The position numbers were made by a program, and so were the translations under genes. 64,000 nucleotides of DNA from Nevskia sp. (GTDB taxonomy: Bacteria > Pseudomonadota > Gammaproteobacteria > Nevskiales > Nevskiaceae). Below are positions 17,304 through 26,519 of this stretch, one piece after another. The DNA is taken from NCBI GenBank assembly GCA_023229645.1, contig JALNYU010000011.1:62001-126000 (forward strand). The letters are read 5' to 3'. The notes below the pieces were generated by a model, which made no database searches, had not been told where the DNA came from, and worked only from the letters and a program-made list of their open reading frames with translations. How positions within the stretch are numbered: the first letter of the stretch is position 1; the number at the start of each line of letters is the position of its first letter.

Positions 17304-17951
17304 ATGAATATCTCTAAATTTCCCACCCTCGCACTGGTCTTCGCTATTTTTAGCGGCGCGCCTGTAGCGGCAACACTAGCGCAACAAAGTGCGCCAGAGA
17401 CGCCTTCAGCACAACCACAGGAAGCGACGCCAGATGACGCATCGGCGCCGCAGGGCGACGTCCCCCAAGATGCCTATACCCAAGAAGAAACGCTGGAAGC
17501 GGCCCAGAAATTTTTTGGCGGCACTTCCGCTGGGCTTGCGAAAGCCATCGAAAAAGTATTTTCCGAAAACGGCAAACCGGTTGCCTACATCATCGGCAGC
17601 GAAGGATCCGGGGCGTTTATTGTCGGCCTGCGCTACGGCGAAGGGACGCTGAAATACAAGAACGGCGGATCAACCAAGGTCTATTGGCAGGGCCCTTCGG
17701 TAGGCTTTGATTTCGGTGGCAACGCTTCGAAAGTGTTTACGCTGGTTTACAACCTACATTGGACAAAAGATCTCTATCAGCGTTTCCCTGGCGTTGACGG
17801 CAGTTTGTATGTGGTTGCAGGCGTTGGTTTGAACTACCAGCGTGCAAATGACATTACGCTGGCGCCGATCCGTACCGGCGTGGGGCTGCGTGCTGGCGCC
17901 AACGTCGGTTACCTGAGCTACACGCGCGACAAAAAGATCAATCCGTTCTGA
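17304..17951 (+). CDS. eipA: EipA family protein (DUF1134)
   Basis: Periplasmic protein of 215 aa in the DUF1134/EipA family, described in Brucella as an envelope-integrity factor. A signal peptide ends near AATLAQQ and is followed by an acidic Pro/Gln linker. The conserved domain then shows QKFFGGTSAGLAKAIEKVF, GEGSGAFIVGLRYGEG-like spacing and YWQGPSVGFDFGGNASKVF. The family is best known from alphaproteobacteria. Its biochemical role is not established. A hairpin downstream ends the transcript, so it looks monocistronic. Confidence 0.85.
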   Translation: MNISKFPTLALVFAIFSGAPVAATLAQQSAPETPSAQPQEATPDDASAPQGDVPQDAYTQEETLEAAQKFFGGTSAGLAKAIEKVFSENGKPVAYIIGSEGSGAFIVGLRYGEGTLKYKNGGSTKVYWQGPSVGFDFGGNASKVFTLVYNLHWTKDLYQRFPGVDGSLYVVAGVGLNYQRANDITLAPIRTGVGLRAGANVGYLSYTRDKKINPF

Positions 17952-17985
17952 GCAAAGTCTGATTGACGACTAGGTTGATCGAAAC

Positions 17986-18009
17986 GATGGCCGCTGCAAG
18001 GCGGCCATC
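17986..18009 (+). terminator. probable terminator of eipA
   Basis: GATGGCCGC and GCGGCCATC form a 9-bp stem around TGCAAG, extendable outward by an AAACG/CGTTT helix with one bulge. Only a short T-run follows (CGTTTAGGTT). Confidence 0.6.
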
Positions 18010-18048
18010 CGTTTAGGTTGCAATGCAGCGAAGAGATTTAAAAGGGGT

Positions 18049-18077
18049 CTTGAACGCCGTTGGGTCGTCCCTAGATA
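18049..18077 (+). promoter_or_regulatory. candidate sigma-32 heat-shock promoter
   Basis: CTTGAA (18049-18054) is a perfect sigma-32 -35 element. About 14 bases on lies CCCTAGAT, similar to the CCCCAT-T -10 consensus. It is positioned 60-90 bases before the Hsp20 start. Confidence 0.45.
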
Positions 18078-18139
18078 TCGAACATCCGGATGAGATGTCC
18101 CATCGCATAATCTTCAACACCCGATTTCGAGAGGCTTTC

Positions 18140-18583
18140 ATGACCACCTTAATTCGTTACCAACCCTGGGCATTGCACCGGGAATTATTTAATCAAGTTA
18201 ATCGTTTTGCGGCGCAGGCTACTGACGCTGATGGAAAAAACGACGCCGTTGCGGCTAACTGGGTGCCAGCGGTCGATGTCGAAGAATTCGCAGACCGGCT
18301 GGTGCTTCGTGCCGATGTTCCCGGCGTTGATCCGGCCAGCATAGAAGTGACATTGGAAAAAGGGGTGTTGACGCTACGCGGTGAACGCGGTCAGCCAGCA
18401 GCGGCAGAAGGCGCTGAACGCCAGCGCATTGAACGCGCAAGCGGGCGCTTTCTGCGGCAATTTAGCTTGCCCGACAGTGTTGATGCTGAAGGGATTACAG
18501 CGCACGGAAATCAAGGTGTTTTGGAGGTTGTTATTCCCAAAAAGGCAGCCGTGCAAGCACGCCGTATCGCTGTTAGTCACTAA
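18140..18583 (+). CDS. Hsp20 family small heat-shock protein
   Basis: ATP-independent holdase chaperone of 147 aa. The alpha-crystallin domain begins near WVPAVDVEEFADRLVLRADVPGV and contains GVLTLRGERG. The C-terminus lacks an obvious IxI motif, ending ARRIAVSH. ATG 18140 is chosen because GAGAGG lies five bases before it and homology begins at MTTLIRYQPW. The frame stays open to 18023 but that part looks non-coding. Its neighbours are a candidate sigma-32 promoter upstream and a DnaJ-class gene downstream. Confidence 0.88.
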   Translation: MTTLIRYQPWALHRELFNQVNRFAAQATDADGKNDAVAANWVPAVDVEEFADRLVLRADVPGVDPASIEVTLEKGVLTLRGERGQPAAAEGAERQRIERASGRFLRQFSLPDSVDAEGITAHGNQGVLEVVIPKKAAVQARRIAVSH

Positions 18584-18617
18584 ATTACCCCACCAAGCTC
18601 ACGAGGTGCAGTAAATT

Positions 18618-18644
18618 GGCGGGGCGCATTTGCGCCCCGCCTTT
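18618..18644 (+). terminator. terminator between hsp20 and cbpA
   Basis: GGCGGGGCGC and GCGCCCCGCC form a perfect 10-bp stem with an ATTT loop, followed by TTTAGTTT. It may attenuate rather than abolish read-through into cbpA, which starts 17 bases later. Confidence 0.75.
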
Positions 18645-18660
18645 AGTTTAGAACGGCCCA

Positions 18661-19542
18661 ATGGAATATAAGGATTACTACAAAATTCTCGGCGTTTCGC
18701 GCGAGGCTACGGCCGCGGATATTAAGCGCGCCTATCGAAAGCTCGCCCGTGAATTTCACCCAGACAAGAATAAAGCCAAGGGCGCGGAGGACAAGTTCAA
18801 GCAGATCAACGAGGCCAACGAGGTTCTCAGTGATCCCAAGAAGCGCGCTTCTTACGATCAACTCGGCCCGAATTGGCAAAACGGTCAGCGCTTTACACCC
18901 CCTCCGGGCTGGGCGCATGGCGCAGGTCGGCCGGGAGGCTACGCCGGCGGCGGCGGTGAGGCGGGCGGTTTTTCAGATTTCTTCTCTAGCCTATTTGGTG
19001 GCGGCCTCGGCGGTGCAGGTTTTGACGACCTTGGCGGCCAAGGCGTCAATCGCGATCAACAGGCGAAGCTGGCAATCAATCTCGAAGATTCGTTCCAAGG
19101 CGCAACGCGCACGATTACTTTGGGTAATCGCTCGCTAAACGTGCGGATTCCAAAAGGCGTCACGTCAGGGCAAACGATACGGCTCGCGGGCCAAGCGCCG
19201 CGGGGCGGGGATGTACTGCTGGAAATAAGCTTTGCAGCGCACCCAGTGTTTCGTATTGAAGGTCGTGATGTTCACGCCGTGTTGTCTGTTGCACCGTGGG
19301 AAGCGGCATTAGGCGGCCCGGTGCCGGTGCCAACATTGGGTGGCACTGTTGAGTTAAATCTTCCGAGTGGAACGGTTGGAGGCCGGAAACTCCGACTTAA
19401 AGGCAGGGGCCTACCGGGGACGACGGCAGGCGATCAATTCGTAACGATACAGATCGTTACGCCAACACCAGATACCGATGCGCAGAAGCAAGGCTACCAA
19501 CAGCTTCGTCAGCTGTTCCCGAGCTTCGACCCGCGCGGTTAA
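18661..19542 (+). CDS. cbpA: DnaJ-class co-chaperone CbpA
   Basis: Hsp40 of the zinc-finger-less class, 293 aa. The J domain (residues 1-70) carries the DnaK-activating HPD at 33-35. A Gly/Phe-rich linker (about 85-125) follows, then two C-terminal substrate-binding domains (NLEDSFQGATRTI and LGGPVPVPTLGGTVELNLPSG). There are no CxxCxGxG repeats, which separates it from the dnaJ at 59829. The start coincides with the J domain. It would supply clients to DnaK and, in E. coli, also binds curved DNA. Confidence 0.92.
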   Translation: MEYKDYYKILGVSREATAADIKRAYRKLAREFHPDKNKAKGAEDKFKQINEANEVLSDPKKRASYDQLGPNWQNGQRFTPPPGWAHGAGRPGGYAGGGGEAGGFSDFFSSLFGGGLGGAGFDDLGGQGVNRDQQAKLAINLEDSFQGATRTITLGNRSLNVRIPKGVTSGQTIRLAGQAPRGGDVLLEISFAAHPVFRIEGRDVHAVLSVAPWEAALGGPVPVPTLGGTVELNLPSGTVGGRKLRLKGRGLPGTTAGDQFVTIQIVTPTPDTDAQKQGYQQLRQLFPSFDPRG

Positions 19543-19551
19543 GGATGAAAG

Positions 19552-20388
19552 ATGGCCCGTGATGCGCTTAGCAAGGCTTTAGCGGAATTCCCGACGGCGA
19601 GCCCGTTTCCGTTTGCGTTGGATGAAAAGCGTTGTCTGCAATTGAATCTCGCTGCAGATGGCGATGTGCTGGAAAGCACGGATCCGGCAGACGCCACGGC
19701 GTTCGATGGCTGGATACGGAGCAAGCTGAGTGCCGCTGGTGCCGACTATGCGGTCGGTGGCTACGGTGAAGACCGGCGCCTGTACCGAATCAGCGATTTG
19801 TTCGGCAGCGCCAGTGAGGAGCCGCGCACGGTGCATTTGGGTATCGACTTCTGGTTGCCATCTGGTACCCCAGTACGAGCCGTGTTGCCCGGCGTGATTC
19901 ACAGCACGCGCGATAACAAAGCCTTTGGCGACTACGGCCCAACCATCATTATGATGCACGAGATTGCTGGGCATCGCTGCTACACGCTTTATGGCCATTT
20001 AGCGCGGCCGTCACTACTCGGGTCAAAACCAGGGCGACGCGTGGAAGCCGGGGAGCAAATTGGCTGGATCGGCGAACCGCACGAGAATGTCGGTTGGCCG
20101 CCACATCTGCATTTCCAACTGATCCGCGATCTCGAAGGGCGTGAAGGTGACTATCCAGGCGTCTGTAAAGCTTCGGAGCGAGAAGTGTGGCTGGCGCGTT
20201 GTCCAGACCCGAACTTATTATTTCGCCTCGATGCGCTAAAGGCGAGACGCAAACGCAGCAGCGCCAAGCATTTACCTGTAAAAGGCGCGGCAAAGCGAGG
20301 CAGCAAGCGGGCGTCGGAACGAAACGCGGAGCGTAAAACGGCAGCGACGACGCGGAGCCGCTCGGTACGGGCAGCGAAAGGTCGCTGA
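19552..20388 (+). CDS. M23 family (LytM-type) metallopeptidase
   Basis: Zinc peptidase domain of the LytM/lysostaphin type, 278 aa. The metal ligands are visible as HLGIDFWLPSGTPV (HxxxD) and HLHF (HxH). No signal peptide is predictable: the N-terminus is MARDALSKALAEFPT. The last 45 residues are extremely Lys/Arg-rich. Such domains usually cut peptidoglycan cross-links, which would require export, so a cytoplasmic location is odd. The start is 10 bases after cbpA. Confidence 0.82.
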   Translation: MARDALSKALAEFPTASPFPFALDEKRCLQLNLAADGDVLESTDPADATAFDGWIRSKLSAAGADYAVGGYGEDRRLYRISDLFGSASEEPRTVHLGIDFWLPSGTPVRAVLPGVIHSTRDNKAFGDYGPTIIMMHEIAGHRCYTLYGHLARPSLLGSKPGRRVEAGEQIGWIGEPHENVGWPPHLHFQLIRDLEGREGDYPGVCKASEREVWLARCPDPNLLFRLDALKARRKRSSAKHLPVKGAAKRGSKRASERNAERKTAATTRSRSVRAAKGR

Positions 20389-20466
20389 GTTCTGCGGATA
20401 GCCGCCGATGTCTGGCGACGGCGGTCCTCGCCGATCACTGCGCGACTGAGAGCAAAGTGTATTGGC

Positions 20467-21003
20467 CTATTCGACGACGCCGGGCTGCCTTGGCGCAACC
20501 GGTGGCGTTTGCAGTGTTAGCTGCCAGCGGCCGACATCGTGCCAAGCGTTGAATTTATAGCCAACATGGCGATAAACCCCGAGCGGCGAAAAGCCGACTG
20601 CTTCATGCAAGCCAACGCTGGCTGGGTTCGGTAGCGCAATTCCAGCATAGGCGTTGACATAGCCTAGTGCTCGCAGTTGCTCAAATAGCGCCAGATAAAG
20701 CCGCCGCCCGATGCCTTGGCGCTGAACGTCGGGCGCGAGATAGATCGCGACATCAACACTCCACCGATATGCGGGCCGCGGCCGATGTTCGCTGGCGTAG
20801 GCATAGCCGACGATGCGGTGGGCATCCTCGGCGACCAGCCACGCGTGGCCCGCTAAGCATTTTTCCAGGCGCTGCGCCATTTCAGCGGCCGACGGCGGCT
20901 GGAGCTCGAATGAAATAACCGTATCGCTTACATACGGCGCATAAATTGCTGCAATTGCCCTAGCATCGGCGAGCGCCGCGCTGCGGATCCTTAGGGCGCT
21001 CAC
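20467..21003 (-). CDS. GNAT acetyltransferase, phosphinothricin-type
   Basis: GNAT-fold N-acetyltransferase of 178 aa. The acetyl-CoA loop is DVQRQGIGRRLYLALF. The C-terminal block GFSPLGVYRHVGYKFNAWHDVGRW is diagnostic of the Pat/Bar/YncA group, which acetylates phosphinothricin, methionine sulfoximine and similar amino acids. The start is GTG 21003. DUF486 lies directly upstream on the same strand with a 15-base gap, suggesting co-transcription. Confidence 0.88.
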   Translation of the reverse strand: MSALRIRSAALADARAIAAIYAPYVSDTVISFELQPPSAAEMAQRLEKCLAGHAWLVAEDAHRIVGYAYASEHRPRPAYRWSVDVAIYLAPDVQRQGIGRRLYLALFEQLRALGYVNAYAGIALPNPASVGLHEAVGFSPLGVYRHVGYKFNAWHDVGRWQLTLQTPPVAPRQPGVVE

Positions 21004-21018
21004 AATACCGCAGCCGAA

Positions 21019-21363
21019 TTAGCGGAAGATGAAATATACGGCGCCGCAGATACAGAGTGCTGCCCATAAAAAATCGAGCTTCATCGGCTGGCCCATATAG
21101 AAATACGCAAACGGCACAAACACGCTGAGCGTAATAACCTCTTGCAGGATTTTTAGCTGCGCCAAGTTCATCGTGCCAAAGCCAATACGGTTGGCGGGCA
21201 CCATCAGCACGTATTCAAACAGCGCGATGCCCCAGCTTGCGGCAATTGCAATCAGCAGCGGTTTGCTGTGCAGCGTCTTGAGATGACCGTACCACGCGTA
21301 GGTCATAAATAGGTTGGAAAGGATAAGCAGCCCGCCCGTTTGAGCGACGACCCCCAGATTCAT
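21019..21363 (-). CDS. DMT-superfamily small membrane protein (DUF486)
   Basis: Inner-membrane protein of 114 aa with four predicted helices. The signatures are NLFMTYAWYGHLK, FEYVLMVPANRIGF and QLKILQEVITLSVFVPFA, typical of DUF486 in the drug/metabolite transporter superfamily. Substrate unknown. It precedes the acetyltransferase gene on the same strand. Confidence 0.85.
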   Translation of the reverse strand: MNLGVVAQTGGLLILSNLFMTYAWYGHLKTLHSKPLLIAIAASWGIALFEYVLMVPANRIGFGTMNLAQLKILQEVITLSVFVPFAYFYMGQPMKLDFLWAALCICGAVYFIFR

Positions 21364-21380
21364 TGCGCGATCACTCCCAA

Positions 21381-21403
21381 CAAAAACCCCGCGTGAGCGG
21401 GGT
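21381..21403 (-). terminator. intrinsic terminator of yccA
   Basis: On the minus strand ACCCCGC-TCAC-GCGGGGT is followed by TTTTTG. It lies between the yccA stop and the DUF486 start. Confidence 0.85.
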
Positions 21404-21427
21404 CTTAGAATCTACAACGGCGCCGGA

Positions 21428-22126
21428 TTAGTTGCGGTTCGAATTGCCAAGCAAATTCAACAGGCTAATGAAGACGTTATAAATGTCCAAATAAAGAGCG
21501 ACGGTTGCGCTGATGTAGTTGGTTTCGCCGCCATCCAGAATACGGCCAGTGTCGTACAGCATCAGGCCGGAGAATACGACCATCGCTGCGGCTGAAATTG
21601 CCAATGACAAGCCGCTGATATGCAAGAAAATATTGGCAATCGATGCGACCATCAACACCACCGCGCCGATAATCATGACACTGCCGAGCTTGGAGAAATC
21701 ACGCTTGCTAATCAGCGCATAGGCCGACAACGCAACAAAGATCGCGCCAGTGCCGCCGAGCGCCATCATCACCACGTTGGCGCCGTTTGGGATAAACCGC
21801 ACGTATGCCTGAACGATCGGGCCGGTCATCAAACCCATAAAGCCGGTAAAGGCGAATACGGCGAGCAGCCCCCATGCGCTATTGCGTGCCGCCTGCACCC
21901 AGAACAGCAGGCCTAGCGAACCACCCAGCACCAGCAACGACGGCAGTCGGCCGATATTGAACACGATTGAAACCGCAGCCATTGCCGCCGAAAACAGCAG
22001 CGTCGCCGCGAGCAGAATGTAGGTATTGCGCAGAACCGTATGCGTTGCCAGCAACTCGGATACGCCGCTACCTGTCGTGCGGGCGCTGCCGAGCGTCGTA
22101 ACGCGGTAGTCGTTCGGTGAATTCAT
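21428..22126 (-). CDS. yccA: Bax inhibitor-1/YccA family membrane protein
   Basis: Inner-membrane protein of 232 aa with seven predicted helices. The BI-1 signature MTGPIVQAYVRFIPNG and the C-terminal SATVALYLDIYNVFISLLNLLG match the YccA subgroup. In E. coli YccA is a substrate and modulator of the FtsH protease. Transcribed from its own region with a clear terminator. Confidence 0.92.
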   Translation of the reverse strand: MNSPNDYRVTTLGSARTTGSGVSELLATHTVLRNTYILLAATLLFSAAMAAVSIVFNIGRLPSLLVLGGSLGLLFWVQAARNSAWGLLAVFAFTGFMGLMTGPIVQAYVRFIPNGANVVMMALGGTGAIFVALSAYALISKRDFSKLGSVMIIGAVVLMVASIANIFLHISGLSLAISAAAMVVFSGLMLYDTGRILDGGETNYISATVALYLDIYNVFISLLNLLGNSNRN

Positions 22127-22175
22127 GGATGCAAACTCCGTTCGGGGGGAACTAGGATTAGGACTGTAGTCTAGC

Positions 22176-23930
22176 TTACAAAGTTGCAGGCGGAACGGCG
22201 GATTTCAAGCCCGGCTCGTGTAACCGCCGTATCGCGGCCGGTACACTGGCGTAGTACCAGAGCCGTCCTTCCTGTTTTAGATAGCCGGCATCACGTAAAA
22301 CCCGTAGAACTGGGCTTTGCGCGCTGCAAATCGCGACAAAAATGCCGGCCTGATTCAATTTATCGATCACGCCCTCCAGAGCGACGAGGCCGGTGACATC
22401 GATAGACGGCACCGCGACGAGATCGAGAATGACTGCGCGGACGCGGTCATCATCGATTTTTAGCGCTTCGGTCGCTTGCGCGGCAGCGGCAAAGAACAGC
22501 GGGCCGTTGATCGTGTAGTAACGCGCGTAGGCGGGCAGGCCGAGTGGCGCCCGAAGTTGGCCAGCCCCCACCTGGGTAACGTGGGAGACCTGCGCCATTC
22601 GGTGCATAAACAGCAACGCTGCGAGCACGACCCCAATCGCGATTGCGATCGTGGCGCTGATGAAAACGGTTATGACCAAGCTGAGCAGCAGAAGAAGCAC
22701 GTCGGACCGCGGGGCGATTCGGAAAATACGCAGGAATTTTTCACGACCGCTGATGTTCCAGGCGAGCACCAATAGCAAAGCGGCGAGACCGGACATCGGC
22801 AACCACGCCAGCAGCGGCGCCAGCAGCAACGCCGCCAGCAGCACAACTAAGGCATGAATCGCTGCCGCCAGTGGCGTGCGGGCACCCGCGCGAATATTGG
22901 CGACGGTGCCGGCCTGCGCGCCAGCAGCGGGAATCCCAGCGAACAGCGGCGCGATCAGATTTCCGAGTCCTTGCCCAACCAATTCGGCGTCGGCGTTATG
23001 CATGCTACCGGTATTGCGATCCGCCGCCGCTGCGCAGCGCAACGACTGCAGGGCCCCGAGCAGGGCGATTGCGCAAGCCGGGCCGAGTAGGTCGCGCAGC
23101 AGCGTGACTGACACCGGCGGGCTAAGGCCATTTGCGCCGAAACGGTGCCAAGGCCATTCAATTCGCGGCAGCGCGATGCCAGCATGTAAACCGCCGTCGA
23201 ATAAATCGCCGTAGCGGTCTGCGAGCGTGGTAACGGGCCACTGCGGCCAAAAATGCCGGAGCATAAATGCTAAAAAGCCGGTGAAAATCGTGCCGACGAG
23301 AAATGCTGGAACTGGCGTTTTAAGTTTGGGCCATAAGCTGACCAGAGCGAGGGTCGCTACCCCGACGGCCAATTCTTGCGCGTGTAGGGACGGTAAGGCG
23401 TTCGCTAATGCCTGCATACGAGCAAGGAAATGTTCCGGGAGCGCCGAGACTCGGATACCGAGAAAATCTTGTAATTGCAGGCCGGCGATGACAAGCGCAA
23501 TTCCGGCATTGAAACCCGCCATTACCGGATACGGTACATAGGCGATCAGCCGCCCCATTCCGCTGTAGCCGAGGGCGACCAACATTACGCCGGCCATCAT
23601 CGTCGCGATCAGTAAGCCGGCGAGGCCGTGTGCCGCGGCGATGGGATGCAGAATCACCGCGAACGCCGCGGTAGGGCCGGTGATGGTGTAGCGCGACCCG
23701 CCCGCGAGCGGTGCGATCAGGCCAGCAATCGCCGCCGCATACAAGCCATGCTGTGGTGCAACACCCGTCGCGATCGCCAGTACCAGCACCACGGGCAACG
23801 CAGTGACGCCGACTGATACGCCAGCGCGCAAGTCTTTTAGAAAGTCTTGGTGCCGATACCCGTCACGCAACGCACAACGTAGCGCGGGGGCCCAATCTGG
23901 CCAACGGTGTCGGATTCGGGTAAATGACAT
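22176..23930 (-). CDS. SulP family anion transporter with STAS domain
   Basis: Inner-membrane SLC26/SulP transporter of 584 aa from ATG 23930. An in-frame TTG nine codons upstream is possible. It has 12-14 membrane helices with the family blocks ALPVVLVLAIATGVAPQHGLYA and RYTITGPTAAFAVIL. A cytoplasmic STAS domain occupies about the last 120 residues (VRAVILDLVAVPSIDVTGL). Its closest relatives are the DauA-type carriers for C4-dicarboxylates or inorganic anions. The cargo cannot be decided from sequence. Confidence 0.9.
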   Translation of the reverse strand: MSFTRIRHRWPDWAPALRCALRDGYRHQDFLKDLRAGVSVGVTALPVVLVLAIATGVAPQHGLYAAAIAGLIAPLAGGSRYTITGPTAAFAVILHPIAAAHGLAGLLIATMMAGVMLVALGYSGMGRLIAYVPYPVMAGFNAGIALVIAGLQLQDFLGIRVSALPEHFLARMQALANALPSLHAQELAVGVATLALVSLWPKLKTPVPAFLVGTIFTGFLAFMLRHFWPQWPVTTLADRYGDLFDGGLHAGIALPRIEWPWHRFGANGLSPPVSVTLLRDLLGPACAIALLGALQSLRCAAAADRNTGSMHNADAELVGQGLGNLIAPLFAGIPAAGAQAGTVANIRAGARTPLAAAIHALVVLLAALLLAPLLAWLPMSGLAALLLVLAWNISGREKFLRIFRIAPRSDVLLLLLSLVITVFISATIAIAIGVVLAALLFMHRMAQVSHVTQVGAGQLRAPLGLPAYARYYTINGPLFFAAAAQATEALKIDDDRVRAVILDLVAVPSIDVTGLVALEGVIDKLNQAGIFVAICSAQSPVLRVLRDAGYLKQEGRLWYYASVPAAIRRLHEPGLKSAVPPATL

Positions 23931-24084
23931 GCAGCGCTGGCCTCGCTCAGTGGACAATTCGCTTGTGGCGCACGCGCCGCCGTTAGATGATCAGGACGGC
24001 GGTTGAGCATGATGAAAACATGGAAGTCCGATTGGAATGTCGACAGTAGCGCACAAAACTCTAACGAAAGAGGGGAGATCCAAC

Positions 24085-24522
24085 ATGCAGATCATGGAAA
24101 TCACCGACGATACTGGATTCGTTGAATTCGGCGAATGGTTACTTCGTGCTGAAAGCGTGCATCGTCAGCTTCGACCGCAGCTGATGGCGGACTACAGCGA
24201 ACAGATGAATCGCGTCTTTGCTGGCGGCGGGCGGATGATCATTGCTGCGGAAAACGAAACCGTACTCGGACTCGCTGTATGGCGAATTTTGGAAAAGACA
24301 TTTTCAAGATCTGAAATCTATATCGATGATCTCGTCACCGACGTGCAGTACCGTTCCAACGGGGTCGGTCGGGCGCTGATCAATTGGTGCGAAAACCGAG
24401 GCCGGGAGCTTGACTGCACGCAACTGACATTAGATTCGGGTACGCCCCGGCATCAGGCGCATAAATTCTATTTTCGGGAAGGGTTTGTCGTGACCTCGTT
24501 TCATTTCGGCAAGTCCCTATAA
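24085..24522 (+). CDS. GNAT family N-acetyltransferase
   Basis: Single-domain GNAT enzyme of 145 aa. The acetyl-CoA-binding segment is DVQYRSNGVGRALINWCE, preceded by the strand IYIDDLVT. The C-terminal HQAHKFYFREGFVVTSFHF is typical. ATG 24085 follows a strong ribosome-binding site (GAGGGGAGA); the upstream frame to 24037 lacks one. Substrate unknown. Confidence 0.87.
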   Translation: MQIMEITDDTGFVEFGEWLLRAESVHRQLRPQLMADYSEQMNRVFAGGGRMIIAAENETVLGLAVWRILEKTFSRSEIYIDDLVTDVQYRSNGVGRALINWCENRGRELDCTQLTLDSGTPRHQAHKFYFREGFVVTSFHFGKSL

Positions 24523-24824
24523 ATTCTAGTTGCGAAGCTTCTCGAAAAACACACCTAAACACGCGCAAGTAGGTGGGTAAATTCCTTACGCTTGCTTATG
24601 GGCATGTATTCTGAAGTTATCAGTATTTCCGCGGCACAAAAACGGTGCCCTGAGCGTAGGTCTACGCGATGTCAGGCGCCGCAAAGGCAGTCAGCCGCCA
24701 TGTCAGAAAAGCCCGCTGCGACGTGCGTAAGCTGCCGCAGACGGCTGCCACGTGGCACGCGGCGTGACGCCGAGCCGCGATGCGGAATAGACTCGCGCAT
24801 CGAAATGAGGCTTGAAGGCGCGGT
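24523..24824. other. intergenic region before the GMC operon
   Basis: About 300 bases with no convincing gene or terminator. Short frames on both strands are rich in Arg, Cys and Ser and look like noise. The promoter for the GMC oxidoreductase operon is presumably here. Confidence 0.4.
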
Positions 24825-26504
24825 ATGAAGATGTTTGATTTCGTGATTGTCGGCGGCGGCTCCGCAGGCTGCGTTTTGGCCAATCGCCTTTCCGCGAGCG
24901 GCAAATGGCAAGTCTGCTTACTTGAGGCAGGGCCCGCAGACACCAATCCGTTTATTCACGTGCCGGCTGGCATCGTGCCTGTGATACGGAGCAAGGTGCT
25001 GAACTGGAACTTCTGGACTACGCCGCAGAAAAACTGCGCGAACCGGCCGATGCACTGGCCGCGCGGGCGCACGCTCGGCGGCAGTTCGTCGATCAACGCG
25101 ATGTGCTACGTCCGTGGCCATGCGCAGGATTACGATCACTGGGCCAGTCTTGGTAACGAGGGCTGGTCGTATAAAGATGTGCTGCCGTATTTCCGCCGGA
25201 TGGAAAATTTCGAGGCCATCGATAAAGTCCAGGACGGCAGCCAGTATCACGGCGTCGATGGCCCGCTCAATGTTGCGGAGCCGCGTTACGTCAATCCGCT
25301 GATGTATGCGTTTATCGAGGCCGGGCAACAAGCAGGCTATCCCTACCGCGAAGATTTTAATGGGGCGGAACAAGAAGGCGTCGGCCTGTATCACACGATG
25401 CAAAAAGGCGGGCAGCGGTGTAGCAACGCCCGGGCGTATCTCGATCCGGTGCGTAGCCGCCCCAATCTCACCATCATCACCCATGCACACGCCACCCGCG
25501 TGGTCTTCGACGGCAAGCGTGCCGTCGGCGTTCGATACATGCACAACGGCCGCTACACTGATGTTCGTGCGCGTCACGAAGTCATTCTTAGTGCTGGCGC
25601 GGTGAGCTCGCCGCATCTTCTGCTGCTATCTGGCGTTGGCCCGCACAAGGAACTGAGCCGCCACGGCATTGCCCAAGTGCAGGAGTTGCCCGGCGTCGGC
25701 GAGAATCTGCAGGATCATCTCGATATTCACGTCACGTATCGGGAAAAAACCCATCATTCGGTGAATTTTCAGCCGCGTGCGCTGTTGAGAATGGCATTTA
25801 GCGCGCTGAAGTATATTTTTCGGCGTCGCGGCGAACTAACCAGCAACTTCGCCCAGGCCGGTGGATTTATTTGCAGCGATGCCGAGCAGCCGATTCCGGA
25901 CCTGCAATGGCATATGGTGCCGTTCGTGAATTCCAACCACGGCCAAACATTGCGACCGCTGTTCAAATACCGTGGGTTTACGTTGCTGACATGCTTTCTG
26001 CGGCCGGAAAGCCGCGGCCGCGTGACGCTAAACAGCGCAGATCCGTTTAGCCCACCGGCGATCGATGCAAATTATTTAGCGACCGAGCGCGACCTCGCGG
26101 TGTTGGCGGCCGGCGTGCGCGAAGCGCGCCGAGTGTTGAATCAGCCAGCGTTAGCGCCGCATCGGCTCGCTGAGTTGGAGCCGGGCCCGGCGGTACAGAG
26201 CGACGATGAAATTCGCGATTATGTTCGCCGCCGCGCCGAAACCATTTACCATCCTGTGGGTACCTGCCGCATGGGCCGCGATACGATGGCCGTGGTTGAT
26301 CCGCGATTGCGCGTGCGTGGGGTAACGAGCTTGCGTGTGGTGGATGCGTCGGTCATGCCAACGTTAATCGGCGGGAATACCAATGCGCCGACGACGATGA
26401 TTGCCGAGCGGGCCGCTGAATTGATTTTGCAGGATGCAACGATCCGACATGGAATCACGGCGTTACGTGACTCCGTTTATTCGGCTGAACTCGCCGAAAA
26501 ATAA
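24825..26504 (+). CDS. GMC family FAD-dependent oxidoreductase
   Basis: Glucose-methanol-choline oxidoreductase of 559 aa, closest to the choline/alkanol dehydrogenase group. The FAD-binding GGGSAG is at residues 10-15. GMC signature 1 is PRGRTLGGSSSINAM and signature 2 is GAVSSPHLLLLSGVGP. The C-terminal active-site region YHPVGTCRMG and NTNAPTTMIAERAAELI is complete. An alcohol substrate such as a fatty alcohol is likely because the next genes are an acyltransferase and a lipoprotein hydrolase. This is inference from context. Confidence 0.93.
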   Translation: MKMFDFVIVGGGSAGCVLANRLSASGKWQVCLLEAGPADTNPFIHVPAGIVPVIRSKVLNWNFWTTPQKNCANRPMHWPRGRTLGGSSSINAMCYVRGHAQDYDHWASLGNEGWSYKDVLPYFRRMENFEAIDKVQDGSQYHGVDGPLNVAEPRYVNPLMYAFIEAGQQAGYPYREDFNGAEQEGVGLYHTMQKGGQRCSNARAYLDPVRSRPNLTIITHAHATRVVFDGKRAVGVRYMHNGRYTDVRARHEVILSAGAVSSPHLLLLSGVGPHKELSRHGIAQVQELPGVGENLQDHLDIHVTYREKTHHSVNFQPRALLRMAFSALKYIFRRRGELTSNFAQAGGFICSDAEQPIPDLQWHMVPFVNSNHGQTLRPLFKYRGFTLLTCFLRPESRGRVTLNSADPFSPPAIDANYLATERDLAVLAAGVREARRVLNQPALAPHRLAELEPGPAVQSDDEIRDYVRRRAETIYHPVGTCRMGRDTMAVVDPRLRVRGVTSLRVVDASVMPTLIGGNTNAPTTMIAERAAELILQDATIRHGITALRDSVYSAELAEK

Positions 26505-26519
26505 CAATTAAGGTACGCG

